NCBI GenBank assembly: GCA_020425835.1
Contig: JAGQRC010000159.1
Coordinates: 1-7,441 of the forward strand
Source: Planctomycetota bacterium
GTDB lineage: Bacteria; Planctomycetota; UBA8108; UBA1146; JAJFFE01
Direction: 5' to 3'
Length of the DNA stretch: 7,441 bases
Shown here: positions 1 through 6,564 of the stretch, piece by piece
How positions within the stretch are numbered: the first letter of the stretch is position 1
Layout: each line of letters opens with the position of its first letter
Position numbers and translations under genes: made by a program
Notes under the pieces: generated by a model
Database searches by the model: none
What the model saw: only the letters and a program-made list of their open reading frames with translations
What the model was told of the DNA's origin: nothing

Positions 1-2
1 TC

Positions 3-170
3 GCCAAGCGGCTGATGCGACGCGCGAATGACCTGGAGACGATGGCGACCTACGCGAAGGCACACTTCGCGTGTTGGCTCGGCCGGCGGGGCGCTCGGCG
101 ATCCGACTCCCTACGACCCTCGGCGCGGTCTCCGGTCGAGTTCCGAGAACGTCGTCCGACGGCCCGATAG
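3..170 (+). CDS. 3' end of an unidentified protein (partial, runs off left edge)
   Basis: The frame starting at base 3 is open from the window edge to a TAG at 168-170, giving 55 codons. The first ~27 codons look like genuine coding sequence. They have G or C in most third positions, varied AT-richer second positions, and a plausible amphipathic peptide beginning AKRLMRRANDLETMATYAKA. The last ~26 codons are Arg/Ser/Pro-rich and look more like read-through of non-coding GC-rich DNA, although no earlier in-frame stop exists. The other two plus frames stop at 13-15 and 29-31. I do not recognise the family and assign no function. It could also be a chance open frame. A gap of 89 bp separates it from the GT-C gene start. 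Confidence 0.4.
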   Translation, partial: AKRLMRRANDLETMATYAKAHFACWLGRRGARRSDSLRPSARSPVEFRERRPTAR

Positions 171-239
171 GCGTTCAAGCCGCTCCGTCATCCGGTCGAT
201 AGCAGTCGGTCGAACGAGTGCTTCCGAGCGATCGTCACG

Positions 240-250
240 GGAGGCGAGGA
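240..250 (+). promoter_or_regulatory. Ribosome binding site that favours the ATG at 260
   Basis: A purine-rich stretch (GGAGGCGAGGA) lies just upstream of ATG 260-262. Its GAGGA core ends 9 bases before that ATG. The frame is open further upstream to a GTG at 218, but no comparable purine stretch precedes it, and the extra 14 residues are polar and arginine-rich. I therefore place the start at 260. No convincing -35/-10 pair is visible between 171 and 239. Confidence 0.55.
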
Positions 251-259
251 CCCCTGCGC

Positions 260-2011
260 ATGCTCTCCGACCGAACGCCCTTGTGGCCGATCCTGACCGT
301 GGTCGCCATCGGCTTCTTCACCGTGTCGGTGATCGCTCGCATGGAAGTCCCGGCGGCGCAGGACGAGCTCTGTTGGTTGGGAGCGGTCGACACCTGGCAC
401 GACACCGGCGTCGCGTGGGACGTCTACAACCCGGGCCACCGCATCGCGTACTCGCCGCACCTGTACCTCGGAGCGCTCGAGTTGTCGTACTCGTTCTTCT
501 CGCCCGGACTCGTCGCCGCACGCGTTCCGGGACTCCTGGCCGGAGTCGCGACGCTGCTGCTCGCGTTCGTCTGCGCCCGACGCTGCGCCGCGGGTGACGC
601 CGCTCGCCGCACTCGCTTCGCGACGCTCGCCGTCCTGATCTGTGCGAGCACACCGGTGCTGGTCCAGGCGTGCGCGATCATCGACATCGACAACACGATC
701 CTCGTTCCGATCCTCCTCGCCCTGGTCTTCGCCGTGGAACGGCTCATCGAGCGCCCCACTCCGCGTCGAGCGGGGCTCACCGTCGCGTTGATGGCGCTCG
801 CCCTCTGGGGCCGAGTCACGACTCCCGTCATCCTGGTTCCGCTGTTCGTCTGCGCCTCGTTCTTCGCGAAGGATCGGCGGGCGCGTTGGAGTGTCCCCCT
901 CTCCGTACTCGGAGGCGTCGGACTGTTCTTCGCGACCTGGTCCCTCTACTGCGCGCTCACCGAGACACCGTTCTCGGGACCGTTCCTCTACACCTGGGCG
1001 GCTTTCGCGGATCGTGCGGCCGGTGGCGGGTCACGAGCCGGAATCGCGGTGCTCGTCGCCAACGGGATGCACCTGGTCCTCTGGGTGGGGGGAGTTCTCC
1101 TCGCACTCCTGTTCGCGGCGATCGGCCTGCGCGCCGTGGAGTTCGCACGTCGACGCGAGCTCGAGCGGGGGGATCTCTTCGCGCTCTCCGGCGCCGCGAT
1201 CGTCCTCGGCTACTCCGTCGTCGGCGGGACACCCTTCGGGTTCCCCAAGTACCACTGCCCCGGGTTCCCGTTGCTCGCGGTCGCCGCGGTCGCGCACTTC
1301 TCGCGATGGGATCCGCGGCTGGGTGCGCTGGGACCCGCGCGATGGCTGGGGGTGATCATCGCGAGCGCCGCCGTCCAGTCCTGGATCGTCGGAGACCTCC
1401 TGTACCTCGTCCGGGTCACGTTGCGGGAGGCACGCGCGTGGACCACCGGGGATGCTCGCTCGGTGCTCGTCGCGTTGGGGTGGGCGATCGGTTGGGCGTT
1501 CGTGGCTCGCGTGGTGATCCTCGCGTTGATCTCGGTCTCGAGGCGCCGGGAGTGGGGGACCGCGTTGCTCGCGATCGCGCTCGGCAGTGGCCTCGGTTCC
1601 GTCGCGATGCAGAACCGAGCGGAGGGCAGCACCGGCTACAGCTACGGCACGGTGGGGACGGCGGAGGTCGCGGAGCGGATCCAGACCGCGACCGGAGCCG
1701 CGGATCGCGTCATCGCGCCGGCCGAGGTTCTCTACCTGCTCCCCCGCGAGCGTCGCGATTTCGTGCCGAACGAGCTCTGGGCCGATGCGGAGCGACTTGC
1801 GGCGGAGCTCGCGTCGCCGACGACGGGAGCGTTCGCCGTCAGTATCGGCACGAACACCGTCGCACAACTCCAGACGAGCGCCACCGCTTCATCCGTCCAG
1901 AGCGTCCTGTCCCGAGAGTACGTGCAGCAGAACGTCGGATCGTTTCGGCTCTGGCTGCGTCGAGCCGAGCGTCGCGGAGCCGCCGTGACCCGTGAAGGAG
2001 CACCGAAGTGA
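260..2011 (+). CDS. GT-C-type multi-pass membrane glycosyltransferase (GT39/ArnT-like)
   Basis: The 583-residue product is very hydrophobic, with about 11-12 predicted membrane segments and a soluble C-terminal part from roughly residue 480. The first segment (about 10-26) is followed by an acidic Asp35-Glu36 pair in the first extracytoplasmic loop. This is the position of the catalytic or metal-binding Asp/Glu of GT-C enzymes such as protein O-mannosyltransferases and ArnT. A second signature, Lys330-Tyr331 followed by Pro334 and Pro337, resembles the K-Y-x-x-P-x-x-P element of that superfamily. Known relatives transfer a sugar from a polyprenyl-phosphate carrier to protein or lipid on the periplasmic face. 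The acceptor here cannot be read from sequence. The stop codon overlaps the start of the next gene, a DPM1-like GT2 that could make its donor. A GTG at 218 is an alternative start but has a worse ribosome site. Membrane glycosyltransferase is likely; the precise family is uncertain. Confidence 0.8.
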   Translation: MLSDRTPLWPILTVVAIGFFTVSVIARMEVPAAQDELCWLGAVDTWHDTGVAWDVYNPGHRIAYSPHLYLGALELSYSFFSPGLVAARVPGLLAGVATLLLAFVCARRCAAGDAARRTRFATLAVLICASTPVLVQACAIIDIDNTILVPILLALVFAVERLIERPTPRRAGLTVALMALALWGRVTTPVILVPLFVCASFFAKDRRARWSVPLSVLGGVGLFFATWSLYCALTETPFSGPFLYTWAAFADRAAGGGSRAGIAVLVANGMHLVLWVGGVLLALLFAAIGLRAVEFARRRELERGDLFALSGAAIVLGYSVVGGTPFGFPKYHCPGFPLLAVAAVAHFSRWDPRLGALGPARWLGVIIASAAVQSWIVGDLLYLVRVTLREARAWTTGDARSVLVALGWAIGWAFVARVVILALISVSRRREWGTALLAIALGSGLGSVAMQNRAEGSTGYSYGTVGTAEVAERIQTATGAADRVIAPAEVLYLLPRERRDFVPNELWADAERLAAELASPTTGAFAVSIGTNTVAQLQTSATASSVQSVLSREYVQQNVGSFRLWLRRAERRGAAVTREGAPK

Positions 2012-2781
2012 GCAGCGTCAGCGGTTCCACCGATCCCCGACTCAGCATCGTGATTCCGGTCTACAACGAGGAAGCGACCCTCGAGTCGATCATCGATCGC
2101 ATCGAAACCGTGGACTTCCCGGTCTCCACGGAGATCGTCGCGGTCGATGATGGTTCGCACGACGGATCGCGCCTCATTCTCGAGGCGCTCCACGCCAGCG
2201 GCCGCATCGATCGGATCGGGCTGCACGACGGGAATCGCGGGAAGGGGGCGGCGATCCAGACCGCGCTCCAATTGGCGCGGGGGGAGTGGGTCGTGATCCA
2301 GGACGCGGATCTCGAGTACGACCCCCACGAGATCCCCCGACTTCTCCAGCCAGTTCTCGACGGCAAGGCGGAAGTGGTCTACGGGTCCCGGTTCGCCGGC
2401 TCCGGGCCGCACCGCGTGCTCTACTTCTGGCACTTCGTCGCGAACCGCTTCCTCACGCTGGTCTCCAACATGTTCACCAATCTGAACCTGACCGACATGG
2501 AGACCTGCTACAAGCTCTTCGCTCGCGAGCTCCTCGAGGGAGTGGAGCTCCAGGAACGACGCTTCGGCGTCGAGCCGGAGCTCACCGCGCTGTTCGCGGC
2601 CGCCCCCGGAGCGCGGATCTACGAAGTGGGGATCTCCTACTCCGGTCGCACGTATGCCGAAGGCAAGAAGATCGGTTGGCGCGACGGTGTCGCCGCGCTG
2701 ATGTGCATCATCCGTTACAACCTCTTCCGACGTCGGCCGCACGCCGCCTCCGCGCGACGGCGAGAGCGCCAGCCCGCCTGA
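2008..2781 (+). CDS. Family 2 glycosyltransferase, DPM1/polyprenyl-phosphate sugar synthase-like
   Basis: This 257-residue protein is a classical GT-A fold family 2 enzyme. After a short leader it has the opening strand LSIVIPVYNEE (12-22), the nucleotide-binding VDDGSHDGS (46-54), a GKG loop (78-80) and the metal-binding DAD (99-101). YGSRF follows at 124-128, then TDMETCYKLF (161-170) and RFGVEPE (184-190). The last two are typical of dolichol- or undecaprenyl-phosphate mannosyl/glucosyltransferases. No C-terminal membrane pair is visible, so it resembles the soluble or peripheral DPM1 form acting on the cytoplasmic face. The start is GTG 2008, overlapping the upstream TGA as GTGA. GAAGGAG at 1994-2000 gives a 7-base spacing, so translational coupling is likely. 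By inference it charges a polyprenyl phosphate with a hexose for the GT-C partner. Family assignment is firm; sugar and carrier are not determined. Confidence 0.9.
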   Translation: MSSVSGSTDPRLSIVIPVYNEEATLESIIDRIETVDFPVSTEIVAVDDGSHDGSRLILEALHASGRIDRIGLHDGNRGKGAAIQTALQLARGEWVVIQDADLEYDPHEIPRLLQPVLDGKAEVVYGSRFAGSGPHRVLYFWHFVANRFLTLVSNMFTNLNLTDMETCYKLFARELLEGVELQERRFGVEPELTALFAAAPGARIYEVGISYSGRTYAEGKKIGWRDGVAALMCIIRYNLFRRRPHAASARRRERQPA

Positions 2782-2820
2782 CCCGCGCCGATTCTTCGCT
2801 TCTCCCGACGACGGACAGCG

Positions 2821-3429
2821 CTACTTCGAGTGCGCGCCCGGCCGGACGAAGTCCTCGATGTCGGTCGAGACGAAGTCGCCGAAGAAGGTCAGATAGGTCA
2901 TGTTCGTGAAGTGCCGCGTGGCTTGGACATCGGGGATGGTCTGGAGCAGTCGGCCTTGCGCGGTCCACACCAGCAGCGCCAGCCGCGCGCGACCGATCTG
3001 GGTCGTCGACTTGTACAGCGACACATCCGCGAGCGGACTGGCCGACCCCGGGATGTAGATCGGGAATCCGATCAGCGTCGACTCGATGTCGGAGCCGGCG
3101 TACTCCACGGATGCCTCGAGGGTCATCGCGTCGGGGGCATCGGCGTCGGTGGTCACGACTCCGAGCTCCGCGAGTCTTCGTCGCAGACAGACCCGCACCC
3201 AGTCCAGGTCGGCGTCGGCCAAGCCGCTCAGGCGGAGCCGGTACACGGGAGCGCGATCGAGCAGCTCGAGGTCGAGCGCCGCCACCGCCGCCTTGACCGC
3301 CGCCGCGGTCACCTGTTGATCGATGGCCGTGCGGTGGGTCTGGACCTTCGCCGGGCTGAAGCAGCCCGACAACGCGAGCAGGAGCGAAGCGCACGGAAGG
3401 AGACTCGAGCGGACGAGCGCATGCAGCAT
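2821..3429 (-). CDS. Small lipoprotein of unknown function (DUF6655-like)
   Basis: The 202-residue product begins with a lipoprotein signal: Arg7, then a hydrophobic run and the lipobox L-S-G-C with Cys23 as predicted lipidation site, so it is exported and membrane-anchored. The mature part is an alpha/beta-looking domain. A helix rich in Ala/Val (about 36-57) is followed by the strand VYRLRLSGL (62-70), a helix with RRRL (83-86), and acidic turns near 93-100. A conserved-looking TLIGFPIYIP (118-127) precedes SLYKSTTQIGRARLALLVW (137-155). From memory this order resembles DUF6655 lipoproteins, a family of unknown role; I could not test it. ATG 3429 is the only start that keeps an intact signal peptide, and the ribosome site is weak (GGTGAT). 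It lies downstream of the GGDEF gene on the same strand but is separated by a hairpin and repeats, so it may have its own promoter. Its end is convergent with the GT2, 39 bp apart. Confidence 0.8.
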   Translation of the reverse strand: MLHALVRSSLLPCASLLLALSGCFSPAKVQTHRTAIDQQVTAAAVKAAVAALDLELLDRAPVYRLRLSGLADADLDWVRVCLRRRLAELGVVTTDADAPDAMTLEASVEYAGSDIESTLIGFPIYIPGSASPLADVSLYKSTTQIGRARLALLVWTAQGRLLQTIPDVQATRHFTNMTYLTFFGDFVSTDIEDFVRPGAHSK

Positions 3430-3448
3430 CTCGGGATCACCGTTCCAT

Positions 3449-3514
3449 AGCAGGCGTGGGAAGAGGAGGCTCGAGGGGAGCAGGTTGGGAAGAGCAGGCT
3501 TGGGGAAGAGCGGG
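3449..3514. repeat. Degenerate tandem repeat, period 14-16 bp, about 4.5 copies
   Basis: On the plus strand the units are AGCAGGCGTGGGAAG (3449-3463), AGGAGGCTCGAGGGG (3464-3478), AGCAGGTTGGGAAG (3479-3492) and AGCAGGCTTGGGGAAG (3493-3508), then a partial AGCGGG (3509-3514). The second unit is the most diverged. The strand bias is strong: purines on plus and pyrimidines on minus. The block begins 20 bp upstream of the lipoprotein start, so on the minus strand it forms a C/T-rich leader. The repetition is seen directly; any role is unknown. Confidence 0.65.
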
Positions 3515-3543
3515 CGCGCGATGAGGATACGGGCTCGCGCGCC
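3513..3543 (-). terminator. GC-rich hairpin downstream of the GGDEF gene, possible terminator
   Basis: GGCGCGCGA (3513-3521) and TCGCGCGCC (3535-3543) are perfect inverted repeats, giving a 9-bp stem with eight G:C pairs and a 13-base loop. On the minus strand it lies about 40 bases after the GGDEF stop. It is followed by a pyrimidine-rich run (CGCTCTTCCCC), not a true U-tract. It could end or attenuate transcription before the lipoprotein gene, or be a processing or Rho-related structure. The stem is certain as sequence; its function is inferred. Confidence 0.4.
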
Positions 3544-3582
3544 AGCTCACCAGGACGCTCGGCCGACGGGACGCCGTTCGGG

Positions 3583-4779
3583 TCATCCGCAGATCGTGTT
3601 CTTTCCGGCGCGTTTCGCTTCGTACAGGTTCTCGTCGGCCTTGCTGACGAGGTCCACGGCGGTCATGCCGGCGCGATAGCAGGCGATGCCGATGCTCACC
3701 GTCGCTTGGATCTCCGTCTTGAGGAAGCCGAACGGCTTGTCCCCGACCATCTCTCGGATACGGGCCGCAACCGTTTGGGCGCCGTCGAGGCGGGTCTCCG
3801 GGAGGATCACTGCGAACTCGTCCCCCGCATAGCGGGCGGCGACGTCGGTCCCTCGCTTCGCAGCGCGAATGCGCCGAGCGAGGTCGCTGAGAATGCGGTC
3901 CCCGGCGAGATGGCCGAAGTGGTCGTTGATCGCCTTGAAACCGTCGAGGTCCATCAGCAGCAGCGCCAGAGGTGTTCCGTAACGACCCGCGCGCAGCACT
4001 TCGCGAGCGAGGAGCTCGTAGAAGGTCGCGTAGTTGTAGAGCGACGTCAACGAGTCGCGCGTGGCGCGCGATCCGAGCTCGATCACCGTGTGGAGATTGG
4101 AGAAGGTCTCCGCCAGGAAACGCGTGGCGATCCGCAACGCCTGGTGGTCCGAAGTCCCGCCACGCGGGATCTCTCGCTCGAGATCGGCGAGGTTGATCAC
4201 CCCATGGATCTCGCCGGCCCGCACGAGCGGAAGGACGATGCACGCCGCGCCGAGCGACCGTTGGTGATCGGGCGCGAGGAGCCCTTCCTGCTCGCGGAAC
4301 TCGTTCACGTCCGTCAGGAGGAGTGGCTCGCGCCGACGTGTCGCTTGGACCATCAGCGATCGCGATGGGTCGAGGAGCTGGATCTCCGGTCGGTCGTCGA
4401 GCGGGTCGTCACCCTCGGTGGAGTGGGGGAGGCAGGACGGGTTGTTCGGCGTCGTCAGCGGTGCGCCGTTCTCGCCGTCGTGCGTGGGCCCGGGCGACAG
4501 GGTCGCCGGCAGCGAGACCCGAACCGGCAGGACCGCGTCCGAGGCGGGCTGGGACGAGCCGCTCAAGCGCAACGCGCCGCGCAGATCCGCGAGGTAAATC
4601 GACCGCGCCCGAGCGGCGACGAAGTCGCCCAGAGCGTGGAGCACTCGAAGGGCGAGCGCGTCGAGGTCGGTATCGCGGGGCGAGTGTCGATGGGTGTACT
4701 CGGAGAGCTCGTCGAGGAGTCTCCACGCTGCTTTGGACAGGAGCCCCTCCGTCCCGAACGCCCAGGGTGTGGTCCCCAC
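3583..4779 (-). CDS. GAF-GGDEF diguanylate cyclase (c-di-GMP synthesis)
   Basis: With GTG 4779 as start this is a 398-residue soluble protein with no signal peptide or membrane segment. Residues about 13-235 form a GAF-like sensor: an N-terminal helix, REPLLLTDVNEF (150-161) and the strand IVLPLVRAGEIHGVINLADLE (181-201). The GAF fold is interrupted by a Pro/Ser/Gly/Asp-rich stretch at about 73-135. A GGDEF domain follows (about 236-398), with RDSLTSLYN (241-249), the metal- and substrate-site run DLDGFKAINDHFGH (277-290) and the signature AGDEF (318-322). RGTD (309-312), five residues before the signature, is an intact RxxD product-inhibition site. AGDEF variants are known to be active in some cyclases, so condensation of two GTP to c-di-GMP is plausible. 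The same frame stays open far upstream across the next genes, but GTG 4779 is the only ATG/GTG near the domain start; its ribosome site is weak. No EAL domain is present. Confidence 0.85.
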   Translation of the reverse strand: MGTTPWAFGTEGLLSKAAWRLLDELSEYTHRHSPRDTDLDALALRVLHALGDFVAARARSIYLADLRGALRLSGSSQPASDAVLPVRVSLPATLSPGPTHDGENGAPLTTPNNPSCLPHSTEGDDPLDDRPEIQLLDPSRSLMVQATRRREPLLLTDVNEFREQEGLLAPDHQRSLGAACIVLPLVRAGEIHGVINLADLEREIPRGGTSDHQALRIATRFLAETFSNLHTVIELGSRATRDSLTSLYNYATFYELLAREVLRAGRYGTPLALLLMDLDGFKAINDHFGHLAGDRILSDLARRIRAAKRGTDVAARYAGDEFAVILPETRLDGAQTVAARIREMVGDKPFGFLKTEIQATVSIGIACYRAGMTAVDLVSKADENLYEAKRAGKNTICG

Positions 4780-4979
4780 GCCGGCGATTGTCCCGGATCG
4801 GTTCCGCGAATGCCAGCGGCCGCCCCCCGCCGACGTGCGGGGAGTGGTCCACCGTCGATTCGTGCGGCGGTGGTGGAACGTCGAGCTCTCGACGGGCGCG
4901 CTGCCGCCGGAAGCGCGAGCACCCGACCGGAACGAGTGCTCGACCGGCAGCTCGATCCGGGGGGAGGCGGGGGCCGTGC

Positions 4980-5035
4980 AATTTGGGTCGTTGCCGATAG
5001 AATCCCGCTTCGTGTTTTCGACCGAGAAACCACCC
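4980..5035. promoter_or_regulatory. AT-richer patch, candidate divergent promoter zone
   Basis: Against the GC-rich surroundings this stretch is clearly richer in A/T. On the plus strand it contains TAGAAT (4998-5003), four of six matches to a sigma70 -10 box. No good -35 sits 16-18 bases upstream. On the minus strand TATCGG (4999-4994) is a weak -10 for the GGDEF gene. If TAGAAT is used, cbs would have a leader of roughly 175-180 bases. This is an inference from composition and weak motifs only. Confidence 0.25.
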
Positions 5036-5114
5036 GCGCACCCTGACCGATTCCGGGGAAACCGCGCGCCCTTCGGTCGACCGTCAACGGTTCGCTGTCC
5101 GACCTTCCTCTGTC

Positions 5115-5144
5115 GCCAGTTGCTGGCCGGGATCGCGCGATCCC
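5115..5144. promoter_or_regulatory. Two adjacent inverted repeats upstream of cbs (candidate operator or leader hairpins)
   Basis: GCCAG-TTG-CTGGC (5115-5127) is a 5-bp stem with a 3-base loop. After one base comes GGGATCGCGCGATCCC (5129-5144), a perfect 16-bp palindrome. The palindrome ends 43 bases before the cbs ATG. A perfect palindrome of this length suits a dimeric repressor or activator site; in RNA the first element could be a small hairpin. No regulator can be named from the sequence, and GATCG-type words are common in this GC-rich DNA. Confidence 0.4.
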
Positions 5145-5187
5145 TGAGTGTTCGTCCGACGCGTTCCGCCCGCGAAGGAACACCCCA

Positions 5188-6561
5188 ATGAAAGTCTACG
5201 AGAACATCCTCGACACGATCGGCCGAACGCCGCTCGTGAGGCTCCACCGGATCGTCCAGGGGACGCAGGGCCTCTCCCTCGTGAAGGCCGAGTCGTTCAA
5301 CCCCGGGGGGAGCGTCAAGGACCGGATCGGTGTGCACATGGTCGACGAGGCCGAGCGGAACGGGAAGCTCCGACCCGGCGGCACCATCGTCGAGAACACC
5401 TCCGGGAACACCGGTCTCGGCCTCGCACTGGTGGCGGCGGTCCGCGGCTACAAGGCGATCTTCACGATGCCCGACAAGGTGGCGCCGGAGAAGTCCGCGC
5501 TGCTTCGTTCCTTCGGCGCCGAGGTGATCCTCTGTCCGACCGCGGTCGAGCCGGATGATCCTCGCTCCTACTACTCGGTCGCGCGCCGACTCGCGACCGA
5601 GATCGAGAACGCGTTCTGTCCGAACCAGTACGACAACGCGATGAACCCGGACGCCCACTACCGCACCACGGGCCCGGAGATCTGGGAGGACACCGGCGGC
5701 AAGGTCACCCACTTCGTCGCCGGGATGGGGACCGGGGGAACGATCACCGGGATCGGGAAGTACCTGAAGGAGCAGAACCCCGACGTGAAGGTGATCGGCG
5801 TCGACCCGATCGGGTCGCTCTACGCCGAGTACTTCCGCACCGGTGAGATCGGCGAGGCACACACCTACAAGATCGAGGGCGTCGGCGAGGACATCATCCC
5901 TTCGACGATCGACTTCGACTACATCGACGAGGTCGTCCAGGTGACCGACCGCGACGCGTTCCGTATCGCGCGTCGCCTCGCTCGCGAGGATGCGATCTTC
6001 ACCGGAAGCTCCGGGGGCATGGCGATGTGGGCCGGAATGCAGGTCGCCCAGCGTCTCGGCCCCAACGACGTGATGGTCGTGCTGATCCCGGACACCGGCG
6101 AGCGCTACCTGTCCAAGGTGTACAACGAGGACTGGCTGCGCGAGAACCAGCTGATCGATCCGGGGATCACCTACACCGCCCGCGAGATCATCGCGCGCAA
6201 GCAGAAGCCGTTCGATGTGATCATCAGCGTCGCGCCGGAGATGTCCGCTCGCGACGCGATCGCGTTGATGCGCCAGCACGACATCTCCCAACTCCCGGTG
6301 ATCGAGGGGGCGGATCACGTGGTCGGTGGGCTGCGCGAGGCCGGCGTGATCGAGCTGCTGCTCCAGGGCGAGTCCGCGACCGATCGTCCGGTTCGCGAAG
6401 TGATGGACAAGCCGTTCCCGATCATCGAGGAGAGCGCCGCGGCCGAGGAGATCTACGATCTGATCTCCCACGGTGCGCCGGCGGTGTTGGTGAAGACCGC
6501 GGGGGGGTACTCCGCGATCACCAAGTGGGACCTGATCCACTCGATCAGTGGGAAGCGCTGA
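5188..6561 (+). CDS. cbs: Cystathionine beta-synthase (PLP enzyme with C-terminal CBS domain pair)
   Basis: The 457-residue enzyme is a fold-type II PLP protein that joins serine (or an activated serine) and homocysteine to give cystathionine in the cytoplasm. The PLP Schiff-base lysine is Lys44 in GGSVKDR (40-46). TSGNTG (71-76) binds the substrate carboxylate and GTGGT (181-185) the PLP phosphate. GSSGG (273-277) carries a serine expected near the PLP ring nitrogen. QYDN...NPDAHYRTTGPEIW (147-166) is typical of cystathionine beta-synthases rather than plain O-acetylserine sulfhydrylases. After a linker helix, two CBS motifs (about 340-395 and 400-455) form a regulatory Bateman module, which binds S-adenosylmethionine in the human enzyme. 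No N-terminal heme segment is present. Size and layout match Mycobacterium tuberculosis Rv1077. ATG 5188 is preceded by GAAGGAA (5174-5180), 7 bases away. The next transsulfuration gene starts 3 bp after the stop, so the two form an operon. Confidence 0.93.
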   Translation: MKVYENILDTIGRTPLVRLHRIVQGTQGLSLVKAESFNPGGSVKDRIGVHMVDEAERNGKLRPGGTIVENTSGNTGLGLALVAAVRGYKAIFTMPDKVAPEKSALLRSFGAEVILCPTAVEPDDPRSYYSVARRLATEIENAFCPNQYDNAMNPDAHYRTTGPEIWEDTGGKVTHFVAGMGTGGTITGIGKYLKEQNPDVKVIGVDPIGSLYAEYFRTGEIGEAHTYKIEGVGEDIIPSTIDFDYIDEVVQVTDRDAFRIARRLAREDAIFTGSSGGMAMWAGMQVAQRLGPNDVMVVLIPDTGERYLSKVYNEDWLRENQLIDPGITYTAREIIARKQKPFDVIISVAPEMSARDAIALMRQHDISQLPVIEGADHVVGGLREAGVIELLLQGESATDRPVREVMDKPFPIIEESAAAEEIYDLISHGAPAVLVKTAGGYSAITKWDLIHSISGKR

Positions 6562-6564
6562 GCC

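Larger units (their letters stand above)
4780..5187. other. Divergent intergenic region between the GGDEF gene and cbs (408 bp)
   Basis: I see no convincing gene here. The frame continuing upstream from the GGDEF gene on the minus strand is open but Arg/Ser/Pro-rich and lacks an ATG or GTG start. The plus-strand open frames are similarly low in coding character. The region holds an AT-richer patch at about 4980-5035, a 10-bp palindrome CGGTCGACCG (5074-5083), two adjacent inverted repeats (5115-5144) and the cbs ribosome site GAAGGAA (5174-5180). It must carry promoters for both flanking transcription units. Confidence 0.6.

Noticed and set aside
670..1995. Plus-strand 441-codon frame inside the GT-C gene
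   Set aside because: Extremely Arg-rich, and it overlaps the hydrophobic, motif-bearing frame in full.
1732..2742. Minus-strand 336-codon frame antisense to the GT2 gene
   Set aside because: Antisense to a glycosyltransferase with all expected motifs; the product is Glu/Asp/Arg/Val-rich with no recognisable domain.
2782..2820. Possible bidirectional terminator between the convergent GT2 and lipoprotein genes
   Set aside because: I found no stable inverted repeat or T-tract in the 39 bp between the two stops.
2708..3394. Minus-strand 228-codon frame overlapping the lipoprotein gene
   Set aside because: Arg/Gly/Pro-rich composition, and it is a frame-shifted shadow of a lipoprotein gene that has a clear lipobox and ordered domain.
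3437..3448. Minus-strand mini-ORF Met-Glu-Arg-stop ending 7 bases before the lipoprotein start
   Set aside because: Three codons can occur by chance and no ribosome site precedes it; kept only as a note for leader mapping.
5004..5187. Possible riboswitch (SAM, T-box) in the cbs leader
   Set aside because: No consensus I could recognise; only short inverted repeats are visible.
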